DNA from: CAZKXU01 sp964556665
GTDB taxonomy: Bacteria > Bdellovibrionota_C > UBA2361 > CAZKXU01
DNA: 32,197 nt
Direction of reading: 5' to 3'
NCBI GenBank assembly: GCA_964556665.1
Contig: CAZKXU010000032.1
Coordinates: 1-32,197 of the forward strand
The stretch's first letter is position 1. Each line of letters begins with the position of its first letter. The notes under the pieces were generated by a model. That model was not told where the DNA came from and made no database searches. It saw only the letters and a program-made list of their open reading frames with translations. Position numbers and translations under genes: made by a program. Of the stretch, positions 1-8,470 are shown piece by piece.

Positions 1-401
1 AGCAGTGAATCACTCCACTTAAATTGTCTATTTTGTGGCACTACATCAATTGATCTAAATAGACTAATCAAGACTGCGCCAAGATAAAAAACAAGACCTA
101 GCAGCGGTGCCTTGTGTAAAAAAGCTGCCTGACCAAAGCAAGCGAATGCAAAGGCTACGCTTAGTGATATTTTTTTCTGCGAAAGAGAGTGGAGTAGTAA
201 AAAAATCGCAATGGCACAAATCGAATATACTACAAGAGTAAAGCAGTATGGCTCAAGTTTACGTCCAATATTAACCAAAAAGTCTACAATAGTGCGCATA
301 CTCCCTAGGGCTAGCGCTCCGTTACTATCTGCATTAACAGCAGCAAATCCAGCTAGGCACAGCAATCCAAACGTACAAAGGATGTATACTAATATCGGCA
401 T
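1..401 (-). CDS. Integral membrane protein, 3' end outside window (partial)
   Basis: The minus strand reads open from an ATG at 401 to the window edge, about 133 codons with no stop. The start has a GAGG ribosome binding site 8 nt upstream, and an in-frame TAA lies a few codons further up, so this start is well supported. The product begins MPILVYILCTFGLL and continues with several hydrophobic stretches separated by short charged segments (for example around GRKLEPY and HSLSQKK). It is therefore a polytopic inner-membrane protein. No family motif is visible in this N-terminal part. Polytopic glycosyltransferases and O-antigen-type proteins often look like this, but that is only a guess. The gene is divergent from the catabolic unit starting at 490. 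Confidence 0.6.
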   Translation of the reverse strand, partial: MPILVYILCTFGLLCLAGFAAVNADSNGALALGSMRTIVDFLVNIGRKLEPYCFTLVVYSICAIAIFLLLHSLSQKKISLSVAFAFACFGQAAFLHKAPLLGLVFYLGAVLISLFRSIDVVPQNRQFKWSDSL

Positions 402-453
402 GCAGCTATCCTCGCAAGCAAGTTTGTCCAGGAGTTATGAGAAATCTAAGCCG

Positions 454-482
454 TTGATTCAATAGGGTCAAGATTATATAGT
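454..482 (+). promoter_or_regulatory. Sigma70-type promoter, probably leaderless, for the 490 gene
   Basis: A -35 TTGATT at 454-459 and a -10 TATAGT at 477-482 are separated by 17 bp. Only 7 nt separate the -10 box from the ATG at 490, so transcription would begin at or next to the start codon. No Shine-Dalgarno sequence precedes that ATG. Confidence 0.5.
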
Positions 483-489
483 TACTGGC

Positions 490-1290
490 ATGTTCTCAAC
501 ACCAAAACACTTCCTCCTATCTCAAAATGGTCCACTTGCTACAGTTACGCTCAATCGCCCAGAGAAAAAAAACCCGCTTACCTTCGATTCATACAGGGAA
601 CTGAGAGACACTTTTTATGGATTTCGTGATAATGGTCAGATCAAAGCGGTCATCATAACCGGAGCTGCTGGAAATTTCTGCTCAGGTGGTGATGTCCATG
701 AAATTATCGGTCCGCTTACTAAAATGACCGCTCCGCAGCTCCTGGACTTCACAAGACTTACCTGCGATCTGATCCGATCTATTATGTCTGCACCGCAAAC
801 GGTGATTGCTGCTATTGATGGGGTTTGCGTTGGTGCAGGCGCGGCGATCGCAATGGCCTCAGATCTACGTTACGGTACTGCAAGCAGCAAGGTAGCTTTT
901 TTATTTACTAAGGTCGGTCTTTCCGGTGCCGACATGGGGGCATGCTCAATTTTGCCGCGCATTATTGGGCTTGGTCGAGCACAGGAGCTGCTCTATACCG
1001 GAAGAAGTATGAGTGGAGAGGAGGCCTTGGCATGGGGATTTTATAGTAAACTTATCGAGCCAGGTGTGCTCCTTTCAGAAACTACTATAATCGCGCAAGC
1101 CATAGCTACCGGGCCAACCTTTGCACATCGTATGACAAAGAAAATGCTGCAAGCAGAATGGCAAGCAGGGCTTGAAGAGGCGCTTGAAGCTGAGGCACAA
1201 GCTCAGGCTGTATGCATGCAAACCTCCGACTTTACACGCGCGTATAATGCATTTGTGGCGAAGGAAAAACCGGTATTTAAGGGGGACTAA
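490..1290 (+). CDS. Enoyl-CoA hydratase/isomerase family protein
   Basis: A 266-residue crotonase-fold protein of full family length. It should hydrate or isomerise an acyl-CoA in the cytoplasm. The first oxyanion-hole loop is FCSGGD (about residues 63-68) and the second is GVCVGAGAA (about 111-119). The usual catalytic segment around PE-x-G is ADMGACSILPR (about 147-157), so Asp replaces the usual Glu, as in some aromatic-CoA and short-chain subfamilies. The stop codon overlaps the next start by one base (TAATG), and the gene heads a three-gene unit with an acyl-CoA dehydrogenase and a Rid protein. Next to a 2-aminobenzoate-CoA ligase, a role in processing the ring-opened or reduced product of 2-aminobenzoyl-CoA is plausible but inferred. 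The substrate cannot be read from the sequence. Confidence 0.88.
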   Translation: MFSTPKHFLLSQNGPLATVTLNRPEKKNPLTFDSYRELRDTFYGFRDNGQIKAVIITGAAGNFCSGGDVHEIIGPLTKMTAPQLLDFTRLTCDLIRSIMSAPQTVIAAIDGVCVGAGAAIAMASDLRYGTASSKVAFLFTKVGLSGADMGACSILPRIIGLGRAQELLYTGRSMSGEEALAWGFYSKLIEPGVLLSETTIIAQAIATGPTFAHRMTKKMLQAEWQAGLEEALEAEAQAQAVCMQTSDFTRAYNAFVAKEKPVFKGD

Positions 1291-2480
1291 TGACTTCTAC
1301 TAATCTCAACTCATTTCTTATGTTGCCTTTTTTCGAAGAGCGGCATCGTGCTTTAGCAGAAAATATCAGCACATGGTCTCATAAAGAGATGGCTCCGTTT
1401 GAAAACGAAGATGAGAAGTTCTTATCTTCACTAGAATTTTCAAGAAAGCTGGTCTCAACATTAGCAAAGGGAGGATGGCTTAATTACACAATACCGGCTG
1501 CAAACGGTGGAGCACATAAGAATATAGATCTGCGATCCTTCTGCATCATACGTGAGCATCTTGCTTACCATCTTGGTCTTGCAGATTTTTCATTTGCAAT
1601 GCAGGGGCTAGGCAGCGTGGCCATCTCACTGTTTGGCACAGAAACGCAGAGAAAAAAATATCTTCCTGCAGTAGGAAGCGGCGAGGCTATCGCCGCATTC
1701 GCATTGTCCGAACCTGACGCTGGAAGTGATGTTGCCTCCTTGAGCTTGGATGCTAAGGCACAAGGCGATCATTACATACTAAATGGCAACAAGACATGGA
1801 TATCAAATGCTGGAATAGCGGCATTTTATATAGTTTTTGCTAGAACCGGTGAAGGTGCAGGTGCAAAAGGGATCTCCGCGTTTATTGTTGATGCAAACAG
1901 CCCAGGCTTAGAGATCGAAGCAGATCTGGAAGTTATCGCACCGCATCCACTCGGATCGCTTAAGTTTCAAAACTGCAAAGTCCCACGCTCACAGATGGTG
2001 GGTGCGCCTGGTGCCGGATTTAAAGTTGCGATGGCCTCACTTGATCTTTTACGTCCAAGCGTAGGAGCCTGCGCACTCGGGTTTGCAAAGCGCGCCTTAA
2101 ATGAGGCGCTTAGATACTCTAAAGAGCGCAAAATGTTCGGACAAACATTAGCAGACTTTCAAATTACACAAGCCAAATTGGCTGATATGGTCACAAAAAT
2201 AGAATGTAGCGCGCTTATGGTTTATAAGGCTGCCTGGATTAAAGATAGCGGCGCTGATCGAATTACTCGTGATGCGGCACTTGCTAAGCTTGTAGCAACC
2301 GAGATGGCGCAAGAGGTCATCGATGCTGCAGTGCAGATTTTCGGTGCACTTGGTGTAATTCGCGGCAATACGGTTGAACGCTTATACCGCGATATCCGTC
2401 CATTACGAATTTATGAGGGAGCTACCGAGGTTCAGAAGCTTATTATTGCGCGCGATGCGCTAATGGAGAGAAAAATATGA
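1290..2480 (+). CDS. Acyl-CoA dehydrogenase family flavoprotein
   Basis: A 396-residue acyl-CoA dehydrogenase, normal for the family. It should oxidise an acyl-CoA at the alpha-beta bond and pass electrons to ETF. The FAD/substrate motif FALSEPDAGSDVASL is at about residues 136-150, followed by the NGNKTWISNAG segment. The C-terminal RIYEGATEVQ contains the canonical catalytic base (Glu near residue 376). The FGQTLADFQ motif of the C-terminal helical domain is also present. The start codon overlaps the preceding stop (TAATG) and a purine-rich AAGGGGG ribosome binding site lies just upstream. The end overlaps the next gene by 4 nt (ATGA), so the three genes are almost certainly translationally coupled. 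The substrate is not determinable; the neighbourhood suggests an aromatic or alicyclic CoA ester. Confidence 0.9.
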   Translation: MTSTNLNSFLMLPFFEERHRALAENISTWSHKEMAPFENEDEKFLSSLEFSRKLVSTLAKGGWLNYTIPAANGGAHKNIDLRSFCIIREHLAYHLGLADFSFAMQGLGSVAISLFGTETQRKKYLPAVGSGEAIAAFALSEPDAGSDVASLSLDAKAQGDHYILNGNKTWISNAGIAAFYIVFARTGEGAGAKGISAFIVDANSPGLEIEADLEVIAPHPLGSLKFQNCKVPRSQMVGAPGAGFKVAMASLDLLRPSVGACALGFAKRALNEALRYSKERKMFGQTLADFQITQAKLADMVTKIECSALMVYKAAWIKDSGADRITRDAALAKLVATEMAQEVIDAAVQIFGALGVIRGNTVERLYRDIRPLRIYEGATEVQKLIIARDALMERKI

Positions 2481-2863
2481 AAGTTATAGAACCTGTTGGT
2501 TGGGCAAAACCAAAGGGGTATGCTAACGGAGTGTTGTCCTCCGGCAGCATTCTTTTTGTAGCCGGACAGATCGGCTGGGATGGCAATCAAGCGTTTCACT
2601 CCGACGATTTTATTGAGCAAACCAAGCAGGCATTGCAAAACGTAATTAGCATAGTTAAGGCAGCCGGTGGAAAACCTGAGCAAATTGCTAAGATGACCTG
2701 GTTTGTTAAAAGCAAGAAAGAGTATCTAGAACGAACTAAGGAGCTTGGAAGGACATACGCTGAATTATTCGGAAGACATTTCCCAGCCATGACCCTTGTA
2801 GAGGTGCGTGATCTTCTAGAGGATCGTGCAAAAATTGAGATAGAGGCGATAGCAGTTATATGA
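2477..2863 (+). CDS. Rid (YjgF/YER057c/UK114) family protein without the canonical Arg
   Basis: A 128-residue single-domain protein of the Rid family, normally a trimer that hydrolyses reactive enamines and imines. The family C-terminal signature is present as VEVRDLL...KIEIEAIAV. In true RidA the segment before it is FPARSxVEV, where the Arg binds the substrate carboxylate. Here it reads FPAMTLVEV, so that Arg is Met. This makes it a divergent Rid subfamily member rather than an authentic RidA imine deaminase. It is coupled to the acyl-CoA dehydrogenase by a 4-nt ATGA overlap. Rid-like genes are known in 2-aminobenzoyl-CoA-type catabolic clusters, where an amino group must be lost from a ring-derived enamine. 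That role is inferred here. Confidence 0.87.
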   Translation: MKVIEPVGWAKPKGYANGVLSSGSILFVAGQIGWDGNQAFHSDDFIEQTKQALQNVISIVKAAGGKPEQIAKMTWFVKSKKEYLERTKELGRTYAELFGRHFPAMTLVEVRDLLEDRAKIEIEAIAVI

Positions 2864-2871
2864 CTTAAGGG

Positions 2872-2930
2872 ACTGGGACCGCGGAGCTCCAGCTCCGCAA
2901 AAACTTCAGCAAAGCTGGAGCTTGGAGCCC
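2872..2930. repeat. Palindromic REP-like hairpin between Rid gene and ligase
   Basis: A perfect inverted repeat lies at 2881-2898 (GCGGAGCT, 2-nt centre, AGCTCCGC). AGCTCCAGCT at 2885-2894 also pairs with AGCTGGAGCT at 2913-2922, so two alternative hairpins are possible. The flanking ACTGGGACCG (2872-2881) recurs inverted at 19667-19676 at the edge of another hairpin block, suggesting a dispersed palindromic repeat family. It may also end the upstream transcript, but there is no clean T-tract. Confidence 0.55.
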
Positions 2931-2942
2931 CTATTATACTTA

Positions 2943-2970
2943 TTGAACTTTATTGAAAATTCGATATAAT
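2943..2970 (+). promoter_or_regulatory. Strong sigma70-type promoter, leaderless layout, for the CoA ligase
   Basis: The -35 is TTGAAC (2943-2948) and the -10 is a consensus TATAAT (2965-2970), with a 16-bp spacer. The ATG at 2979 is only 8 nt after the -10 box, with CTACCCC between and no Shine-Dalgarno sequence. The expected transcription start falls at or within two bases of the start codon. Confidence 0.65.
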
Positions 2971-2978
2971 GCTACCCC

Positions 2979-4589
2979 ATGTCATCTGTCTCTGACCCCT
3001 TTGCTCGTGACAATTTACCTCTCAAAAATCTCTGGCCAGACCTTAATTTCTCTAAATGCGAAATTCAGTATCCAAACAGATTAAATGCTGCTGTCGAGCT
3101 GTTAGATCGCATGGTCAGCTCAGGTCACGGCAATTCTGTGCTTTTTCACACACGCAGTGGCAAAGTTACATATGCTGAATTTCTTTCGCGCTGTAACCGC
3201 ATAGCTAACACGCTAACCACACTATGGGGATTAGCTCCCGGCAATAGAGTTTTATTGAGAGGCGCCAACTCGCTAGAGCTTGCCGCCTGCTGGTTTGCCG
3301 TTATTAAAGCTGGCGGCGTTGCGGTAACGACTATGCCTTTACTGCGCTGTAAAGAGTTAGCATATATAGTTGACAAAGCAAAAGTCGAGTTTTGTCTCTG
3401 TGAAACACGCTTTAAAGACGAAATAGAGAAAACTAGAGATCTAGCACCTCAGCTCTCGTCAGTAATGTACTATGGCGATGGTGAACTTAGCTCACTTGAC
3501 AGCCTAGCGCACACCGCCTCGGATAAGTTTAATAATATCGATACTGCTGCTGATGATGTTGCCTTAATAGCCTTTACCTCCGGCACCACAGGCAAAGCTA
3601 AAGCCACTATGCACTTCCATCGTGACATATTAGCAATCTGCGATGCCTTCCCTCGACATATTCTTAAAGCAGATGCAGATGATGTATTTTCTGGAACTCC
3701 ACCACTTGCCTTCACATTTGGCCTAGGCGGATTACTACTATTCCCGATGCGTGTTGGCGCCTCAATAGCGTATCCTGAGAAGTCAGGCACCGAAGAATTA
3801 CTGAGCACTATAGAAAAGCAGAAAGTTACAACTCTATTTACCTCCCCTACAGCATACAGAGCATGTCTCGAGCATCTTCCTAAATTTGAGACCGGATCAC
3901 TCAAGCGCTGCGTCTCAGCTGGAGAGCCGTTGCCTTTACCCACCTTCAATGCTTGGCGCGAGATGACCGGTGTAACAATTATAGATGGCATAGGGACTAC
4001 CGAGCTGCTGCATATTTTCATCTCTGCTACTCCAGAAGAGACACGCGCTGGATCAACAGGAAAAGTAGTACCCGGGTATGAGGCACGAATTGTTGACAAA
4101 AATGGAGAAACATTACCACCTGACACTGTTGGTCTGCTTGCTGTTAGAGGGCCTACCGGCTGCCGCTACTTAGACGACATAGAACGCCAGCGTGAGTATG
4201 TACGTGATGGCTGGAATATAACTGGTGACGCGTATCGTCTTGACAAGGATGGGTACTTTTGGTACCAAGCCCGCGCTGATGATATGATCATCTCCTCCGG
4301 TTATAATATATCAGGCATAGAAGTAGAGAATATACTACTGAGCCATCCTAAAGTTAAAGAGTGCGGAGTAGTAGCAGCTCCAGATCAGGATCGTGGACAT
4401 GTAGTTGCTGCTTTTGTTGTTTTAAAAGAGAAGTCCCCTGACACAGAACTTCTGACCAAGGAGCTTCAGGATTATGTCAAAGCTGAAATAGCTCCGTATA
4501 AATATCCAAGAAAAATTAAATTTCTTGATGTATTGCCAAGAACCGACACAGGGAAATTACAACGATTTAAGCTACGCGAAATGATCTAG
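2979..4589 (+). CDS. Benzoate-CoA ligase family, likely 2-aminobenzoate (anthranilate)-CoA ligase
   Basis: A 536-residue ANL-superfamily AMP-forming acid:CoA ligase. The P-loop TSGTTGKAK is at about residues 200-208 and is followed by MHFHRD. The segment after it, PPLAFTFGLGGLLLFPMRVG, is typical of 2-aminobenzoate/benzoate-CoA ligases. The adenylate motif DGIGTTE, the hinge TGDAYRLDKDGYFWY and the C-terminal catalytic Lys (PRTDTGK, near residue 526) are all present, so it should be active. It would convert an aromatic acid, ATP and CoA to the aryl-CoA in the cytoplasm. Tryptophan 2,3-dioxygenase downstream makes anthranilate the most attractive substrate, but benzoate analogues cannot be excluded. 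The gene has its own leaderless-type promoter. Its stop overlaps the stop of the convergent gene at 4586. Confidence 0.88.
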   Translation: MSSVSDPFARDNLPLKNLWPDLNFSKCEIQYPNRLNAAVELLDRMVSSGHGNSVLFHTRSGKVTYAEFLSRCNRIANTLTTLWGLAPGNRVLLRGANSLELAACWFAVIKAGGVAVTTMPLLRCKELAYIVDKAKVEFCLCETRFKDEIEKTRDLAPQLSSVMYYGDGELSSLDSLAHTASDKFNNIDTAADDVALIAFTSGTTGKAKATMHFHRDILAICDAFPRHILKADADDVFSGTPPLAFTFGLGGLLLFPMRVGASIAYPEKSGTEELLSTIEKQKVTTLFTSPTAYRACLEHLPKFETGSLKRCVSAGEPLPLPTFNAWREMTGVTIIDGIGTTELLHIFISATPEETRAGSTGKVVPGYEARIVDKNGETLPPDTVGLLAVRGPTGCRYLDDIERQREYVRDGWNITGDAYRLDKDGYFWYQARADDMIISSGYNISGIEVENILLSHPKVKECGVVAAPDQDRGHVVAAFVVLKEKSPDTELLTKELQDYVKAEIAPYKYPRKIKFLDVLPRTDTGKLQRFKLREMI

Positions 4590-5986
4590 CGCGCCGTAAC
4601 CCCACCCTCCCTAGAGCGTGGATCATGGACCAACCAACAGGTCTTCTGATTACGACTAGGCTTCTTAGAATTTTGATTAGGTGAAACATCAATATAGATG
4701 TTCGAACTACCAGCCCGCAGCGCATCTCTATATAGACTCCTCGCTGAATCAAAGCTGCCACCAGAAACACCTGTATAATTTCGCGATCCGAACGGCGAAT
4801 CAATCGCATAATTACCGAAACTTCCAATCAGAGCTCCGTGTCTATCATAAATGAGATAGTTTTCGCCACGCTGACGTGGAAAACCGTTGTTAGCTGCTCT
4901 ATAAAAAAAACTTAAAATAAGGGTGGGTCCCCTACCCCCATGTAAATTAGATTCTTTATAAAGTACCTGATCCGGAAGCATAGTATTTACTAGACAAGGC
5001 CCTGGAACATCTACCCCTTCATGCAAAGCGACATCAAATGTATTAATATTGACAGTATCTACTGCAATTCCTGTTGGAGTTGTAATTAAAATAGATTGAT
5101 TAGCTTCTGGATTATAGATTGTAAAACCGGTACTTGTTTGCAGTGCGATCTCCTCTCCTGCATAAGCTAGTGAAAAGTCACCCACTAAAACCTCCCCTTT
5201 AGCGGAGAGTGTTTTTTCAGTTATCTCAGCTCCTGCACTGTTACGAAAACTGATCTTGGTTTGTGCATTATCCTGCCAAATTAGCACTAACATATCAGGG
5301 CCTGCACTAGAGCGTAGTGGCAAAGCGCGCATATCTATATAGATCGCACCTAACGCAACTGTTGTTTCTGTGAGGGACTGAGGATCTTTAAGATAGAGTG
5401 TATATGTTCTAGCATTTGTATCTCTACGTAAAAATGCAAGCTGATCGCCTGCTCCATCCGGATCAAAATACAATAAGATATCCCCATCTCTTCCGAATAC
5501 AATAGGGTCTAGATCTGTCGGTGTTTCTGTAAAAAACCCTGTTTTTATACTCCAGCTAAAGTTTTTCTCCGTGTTTAATCGCGCAAAGGCTGCGTCACTA
5601 ATTCCATCGTTGTCGAAATCAGCGCCGCCAAAAAGGTAGTCATCTATCCTCCCAAATTGGATACTAGTATTTTCACTATCACCTAATAATGTCCAGGTAA
5701 CGTTCTTTCTGCCGCTATCCAGGATAGCAGGAGCAGCACTGGCTGATGAGAGCCAATTCCCATAAATAATGTGATCGCCCACCTCTCCAAAAGAGCTACT
5801 AGCTGAAATTAAGGAAGCTGTACCTACGGAATAAACATTCCAAGCCAAACTGCCATCATCATTAATATCAAGAAGTGCAATGTCAGATACTCCATCTTGG
5901 TCATAATCACCACGAACTTGGGCATGTGAAAATACTGGAGTTACTAGGATTGCTATTAAGATCAACACTAATATTCGAATTGGCAT
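4586..5986 (-). CDS. Secreted FG-GAP/VCBS-like repeat protein
   Basis: A 466-residue protein with an N-terminal signal peptide (MPIRILVLILIAILV..., likely cleaved after SHA). The mature part carries repeated blocks with calcium-loop-like DxDxDGxxD motifs, DYDQDGVSDIALL and DFDNDGISDAAFA, each followed by a W-containing strand (WNVYS, WSIKT, WTLLG). This resembles FG-GAP/VCBS beta-propeller proteins that are exported to the periplasm or cell surface. The C-terminal ~120 residues lack the repeat and include a Gly/Ser/Asn-rich part. The start has an AGAGG ribosome binding site 6 nt upstream. It converges on the CoA ligase with overlapping stop codons and has no evident link to the catabolic genes. 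Function is unknown; adhesion or ligand binding would be typical. Confidence 0.75.
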   Translation of the reverse strand: MPIRILVLILIAILVTPVFSHAQVRGDYDQDGVSDIALLDINDDGSLAWNVYSVGTASLISASSSFGEVGDHIIYGNWLSSASAAPAILDSGRKNVTWTLLGDSENTSIQFGRIDDYLFGGADFDNDGISDAAFARLNTEKNFSWSIKTGFFTETPTDLDPIVFGRDGDILLYFDPDGAGDQLAFLRRDTNARTYTLYLKDPQSLTETTVALGAIYIDMRALPLRSSAGPDMLVLIWQDNAQTKISFRNSAGAEITEKTLSAKGEVLVGDFSLAYAGEEIALQTSTGFTIYNPEANQSILITTPTGIAVDTVNINTFDVALHEGVDVPGPCLVNTMLPDQVLYKESNLHGGRGPTLILSFFYRAANNGFPRQRGENYLIYDRHGALIGSFGNYAIDSPFGSRNYTGVSGGSFDSARSLYRDALRAGSSNIYIDVSPNQNSKKPSRNQKTCWLVHDPRSREGGVTAR

Positions 5987-6086
5987 ACAAAACCTCTTAA
6001 TAATACTAAGGGCGCTAGAAGCCTACGGCTCTACTGTGTACCTCTATTAATTATACTCCTATCACAAGACTTGGCAATTTATTTCT

Positions 6087-6542
6087 CTATTTTACAATTG
6101 ATTTTTGACCAAGCCGTTCTAATGGAACGACTGCTAAGGTGCAGCGTGAAATACAGACTAGAGCTCCCTCCTCATTAGATATGCGTGTCTCCCATACCTG
6201 GATAGTCCGTCCGCGCTGAATAGGAACTGCGACACCTATAACCTTACCTTTTTTCACAGCACGCAAATGATTTGCATTTATCTCTATACCAACAGTGGCA
6301 AACTTAGACTCATCTACGTTTAACCACGCACCAAGGGAAGCCAGCGACTCAGCCAAAGCAACTGAAGCTCCACCATGTAGGAGACCAAACGGCTGACGTG
6401 TTCTGTTATCAACCGGCATTATCGCGGCTACCTTATCCTTTGAAAGCTGCGTGTACTTTACCCCCATCTGATGCGCTAGAGATTTAGGCAGCTTTTTCAA
6501 TAGGGCTCTTACTTTAACCTTAACGGATGCGTCGATTTTCAT
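6087..6542 (-). CDS. PaaI/YdiI-like hotdog-fold acyl-CoA thioesterase
   Basis: From the ATG at 6542 the product is about 151 residues and starts MKIDASVKVKVR; the frame also stays open upstream to 6644. I choose the inner start because the usual hotdog domain begins there and a -10 box lies 8 nt before it. The active-site helix reads PFGLLHGGASVALAESLAS, the LHGG-x(6)-E arrangement of YdiI/EntH/PaaI thioesterases. The later ANHLRAVKKG and RTIQVWETRI segments also match the fold. It should hydrolyse an aryl- or acyl-CoA in the cytoplasm, releasing CoA from dead-end intermediates, a common partner of aromatic CoA pathways. It is divergent from the hydratase at 6616. Confidence 0.85.
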   Translation of the reverse strand: MKIDASVKVKVRALLKKLPKSLAHQMGVKYTQLSKDKVAAIMPVDNRTRQPFGLLHGGASVALAESLASLGAWLNVDESKFATVGIEINANHLRAVKKGKVIGVAVPIQRGRTIQVWETRISNEEGALVCISRCTLAVVPLERLGQKSIVK

Positions 6543-6550
6543 ATCTATTT

Positions 6551-6577
6551 TGTATAATGATTTATGGCTGTTTACAA
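6551..6577 (-). promoter_or_regulatory. Possible promoter for the thioesterase gene
   Basis: On the minus strand a -10-like TATACA (6556-6551) lies 8 nt before the ATG at 6542. A -35-like TTGTAA (6577-6572) sits 15 bp further up, which is a short spacer. No Shine-Dalgarno sequence is visible. The short divergent region is shared with the plus-strand hydratase. Confidence 0.35.
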
Positions 6578-6615
6578 TGTGGATCTCCATCCTAAAAGCT
6601 GGTAAAAATACACTC

Positions 6616-7389
6616 ATGAATGACAATGGATATGTAGAAACCAAGATAGCTGCTGGAATTGGAGAGGTTATTTTCTCCCATCCAAAAAGTAATTCATTAC
6701 CGGCAACCCTACTTCAAAACATTACTCAAGCAGTTGCCAACCTAGCAAAGGATGAACATGTTAAAGTTATCGTCTTGAGTAGTGAAGGGCATAAAGCCTA
6801 CTGCTCCGGCGCATCATTTGAGGAGCTGGCTTCTATAAAATCTACACAGCAGGGTCAGGAATTTTTCTCCGGTTTTGCTAAGTTAATGTTGGCTATAAAA
6901 AATGCGCCTAAATTTGTAATTGCGCGAGTACATGGTAAAGTCGTTGGCGGAGGGGTTGGTCTCGTAGCAACCTGCGACTATGCACTTGCAACAAGTGATG
7001 CCTCGATTAAACTGAGTGAGCTGGCGATCGGTATTGGCCCTTTTGTTATCGGACCTTCAATTATTCGAAAAATCGGTATCGCTGCATACAGCACCATGTC
7101 AATTGACACCGCCTGGAGAGATGCCTCCTGGGCTAGGGAAAAAGGTCTATACATGGATGTGCTTGGTTCGGTAGAGGAGCTAGATTTGGCGGTACAGGAT
7201 CTAGCGAAGCGACTCGCCGTTAGCAGCCCGCTTGCTATGCAGCGCATTAAAGAGGTTCTTTGGGATGGAACTGGAGACTGGGAGCAGCTCCTCGCCTCCC
7301 GTGCTGCTATTAGTGCCGAGCTAATGCAGACAGATTTTGTGAAGAGAACAATTTCTTCGATTAAGGCTAAAGATGACAAAAAGCAATGA
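6616..7389 (+). CDS. Enoyl-CoA hydratase/isomerase-like protein (methylglutaconyl-CoA hydratase-like)
   Basis: About 257 residues from the ATG at 6616, beginning MNDNGYVETKIAAG. The frame is open further upstream to a TTG at 6550, but those extra residues overlap the divergent thioesterase and do not look like a crotonase N-terminus. The oxyanion loops are YCSGASFEEL and HGKVVGGGVGLVA. The third segment reads LSELAIGIGPFVIGP, keeping the first catalytic Glu but lacking the usual PGAGG turn. This pattern occurs in methylglutaconyl-CoA-hydratase-like proteins. No strong ribosome binding site precedes the start. It overlaps the tryptophan dioxygenase gene by 17 nt, so the two are one transcriptional unit. 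The actual substrate is unknown. Confidence 0.84.
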   Translation: MNDNGYVETKIAAGIGEVIFSHPKSNSLPATLLQNITQAVANLAKDEHVKVIVLSSEGHKAYCSGASFEELASIKSTQQGQEFFSGFAKLMLAIKNAPKFVIARVHGKVVGGGVGLVATCDYALATSDASIKLSELAIGIGPFVIGPSIIRKIGIAAYSTMSIDTAWRDASWAREKGLYMDVLGSVEELDLAVQDLAKRLAVSSPLAMQRIKEVLWDGTGDWEQLLASRAAISAELMQTDFVKRTISSIKAKDDKKQ

Positions 7390-8470
7390 AATTATTGACT
7401 ATCATGCCTACCTTGGGTTAGACGAAATCCTAAACGCGCAGAAGCCACTTAGCGCCAAGACCAACACTCCTGCACATGATGAGATGCTATTTATTATTGT
7501 GCACCAAACATATGAATTATGGTTCAAAGAGATTCTGCACGAGATTGATTCGATTGCAGAGATGTTTAAGCGCGACTATATAGATGAGCGAAATATTGGG
7601 ATCGCTGTTTCTAGACTCCGTAGAATAGTTGAGATTCAAAAAATATTAGTTGATCAGATACGGGTTATTGAAACAATGACCTCCTTGGATTTTCTTGATT
7701 TTCGACATCTCTTTGGAAATGCCTCTGGACTACAGAGCTGGCAGTTTAGACTTGTAGAGAACAAGCTTGGCTTAGCGGAAGCTCAGAGAATGCCGATCGG
7801 AGGAAAGCATTACAGCGCTGACTTTAGAGCCGAACAGCGTAAGTTAGTTGAGGAAGCTTCAAAAGGACCTACTCTCTTTGATCTGATTGGCCGCTGGCTC
7901 GAGCGTACACCGTTTCTTAAATTTGAAGGTTTTGACTTCATAGGCGCTTACAAGGAAGCAGTTAATGCGATGTTAAAGGCCGAGAAGGAATCCGTTGGCT
8001 ACGGTGTAGCATCAGCGGAAGGTATCGCTGCAATGATTAAAGGAACAGAGGATAATTTTAATTCTATTTTTGATCGAGCTGAGCATGAGCGTCTGGTCAA
8101 GAATGGATATAGACGTCTTAGTTATGATGCACTGTGGGCCTCTTTATTTATATCTCTTTATCGGGATGAACCGATATTGCAGCTTCCTTTCCAGCTTTTA
8201 GAGTTACTGACTGAGATTGATGAGCATTTTACAGTCTGGCGCAGCAGACACGCCATGATGGCCTTTAGGATGGTCGGACGCAAAATGGGGTCTGGTGAAT
8301 CATCAGGATATGATTATCTAAAAAGAACAGTTGATAAATATAAGATCTTTAATGACTTTTTTAATCTCTCTACTTTTTTTATTCCGAAAGCTAGACTGCC
8401 AAAGCTGCCTGAGAGCTTGATTGATCAGTTAGCATTTAATTATTCGATTCGCGCTAATAACTCTAAGTAA
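7373..8470 (+). CDS. kynA: Tryptophan 2,3-dioxygenase
   Basis: A 365-residue heme dioxygenase that converts L-tryptophan to N-formylkynurenine, the first step of the kynurenine pathway. The substrate-pocket motif FIIVHQTYELWFKE (about residues 40-53) contains the distal His44. The proximal heme ligand is in WRSRHAMMAFRM (His about 293), and the following GSGESSG corresponds to the family GTGGSSG loop with two changes. The length is greater than most bacterial enzymes and nearer the longer forms. The start overlaps the preceding gene, with an AAGG ribosome binding site 6 nt upstream. Kynurenine formamidase and kynureninase are not in the window. The 2-aminobenzoate-CoA ligase nearby suggests that the anthranilate formed is channelled to its CoA ester. 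The 3' end overlaps the convergent gene by about 30 bp. Confidence 0.95.
   Translation: MTKSNEIIDYHAYLGLDEILNAQKPLSAKTNTPAHDEMLFIIVHQTYELWFKEILHEIDSIAEMFKRDYIDERNIGIAVSRLRRIVEIQKILVDQIRVIETMTSLDFLDFRHLFGNASGLQSWQFRLVENKLGLAEAQRMPIGGKHYSADFRAEQRKLVEEASKGPTLFDLIGRWLERTPFLKFEGFDFIGAYKEAVNAMLKAEKESVGYGVASAEGIAAMIKGTEDNFNSIFDRAEHERLVKNGYRRLSYDALWASLFISLYRDEPILQLPFQLLELLTEIDEHFTVWRSRHAMMAFRMVGRKMGSGESSGYDYLKRTVDKYKIFNDFFNLSTFFIPKARLPKLPESLIDQLAFNYSIRANNSK

Noticed and set aside
211..465. Plus-strand 84-codon frame at the left edge
   Set aside because: It is antisense to the membrane protein gene at 1-401, which has a ribosome binding site and clear hydrophobic segments.
3470..4126. Long minus-strand open frame within the CoA ligase gene
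   Set aside because: It is the antisense shadow of a clearly homologous gene and has no recognisable domain.
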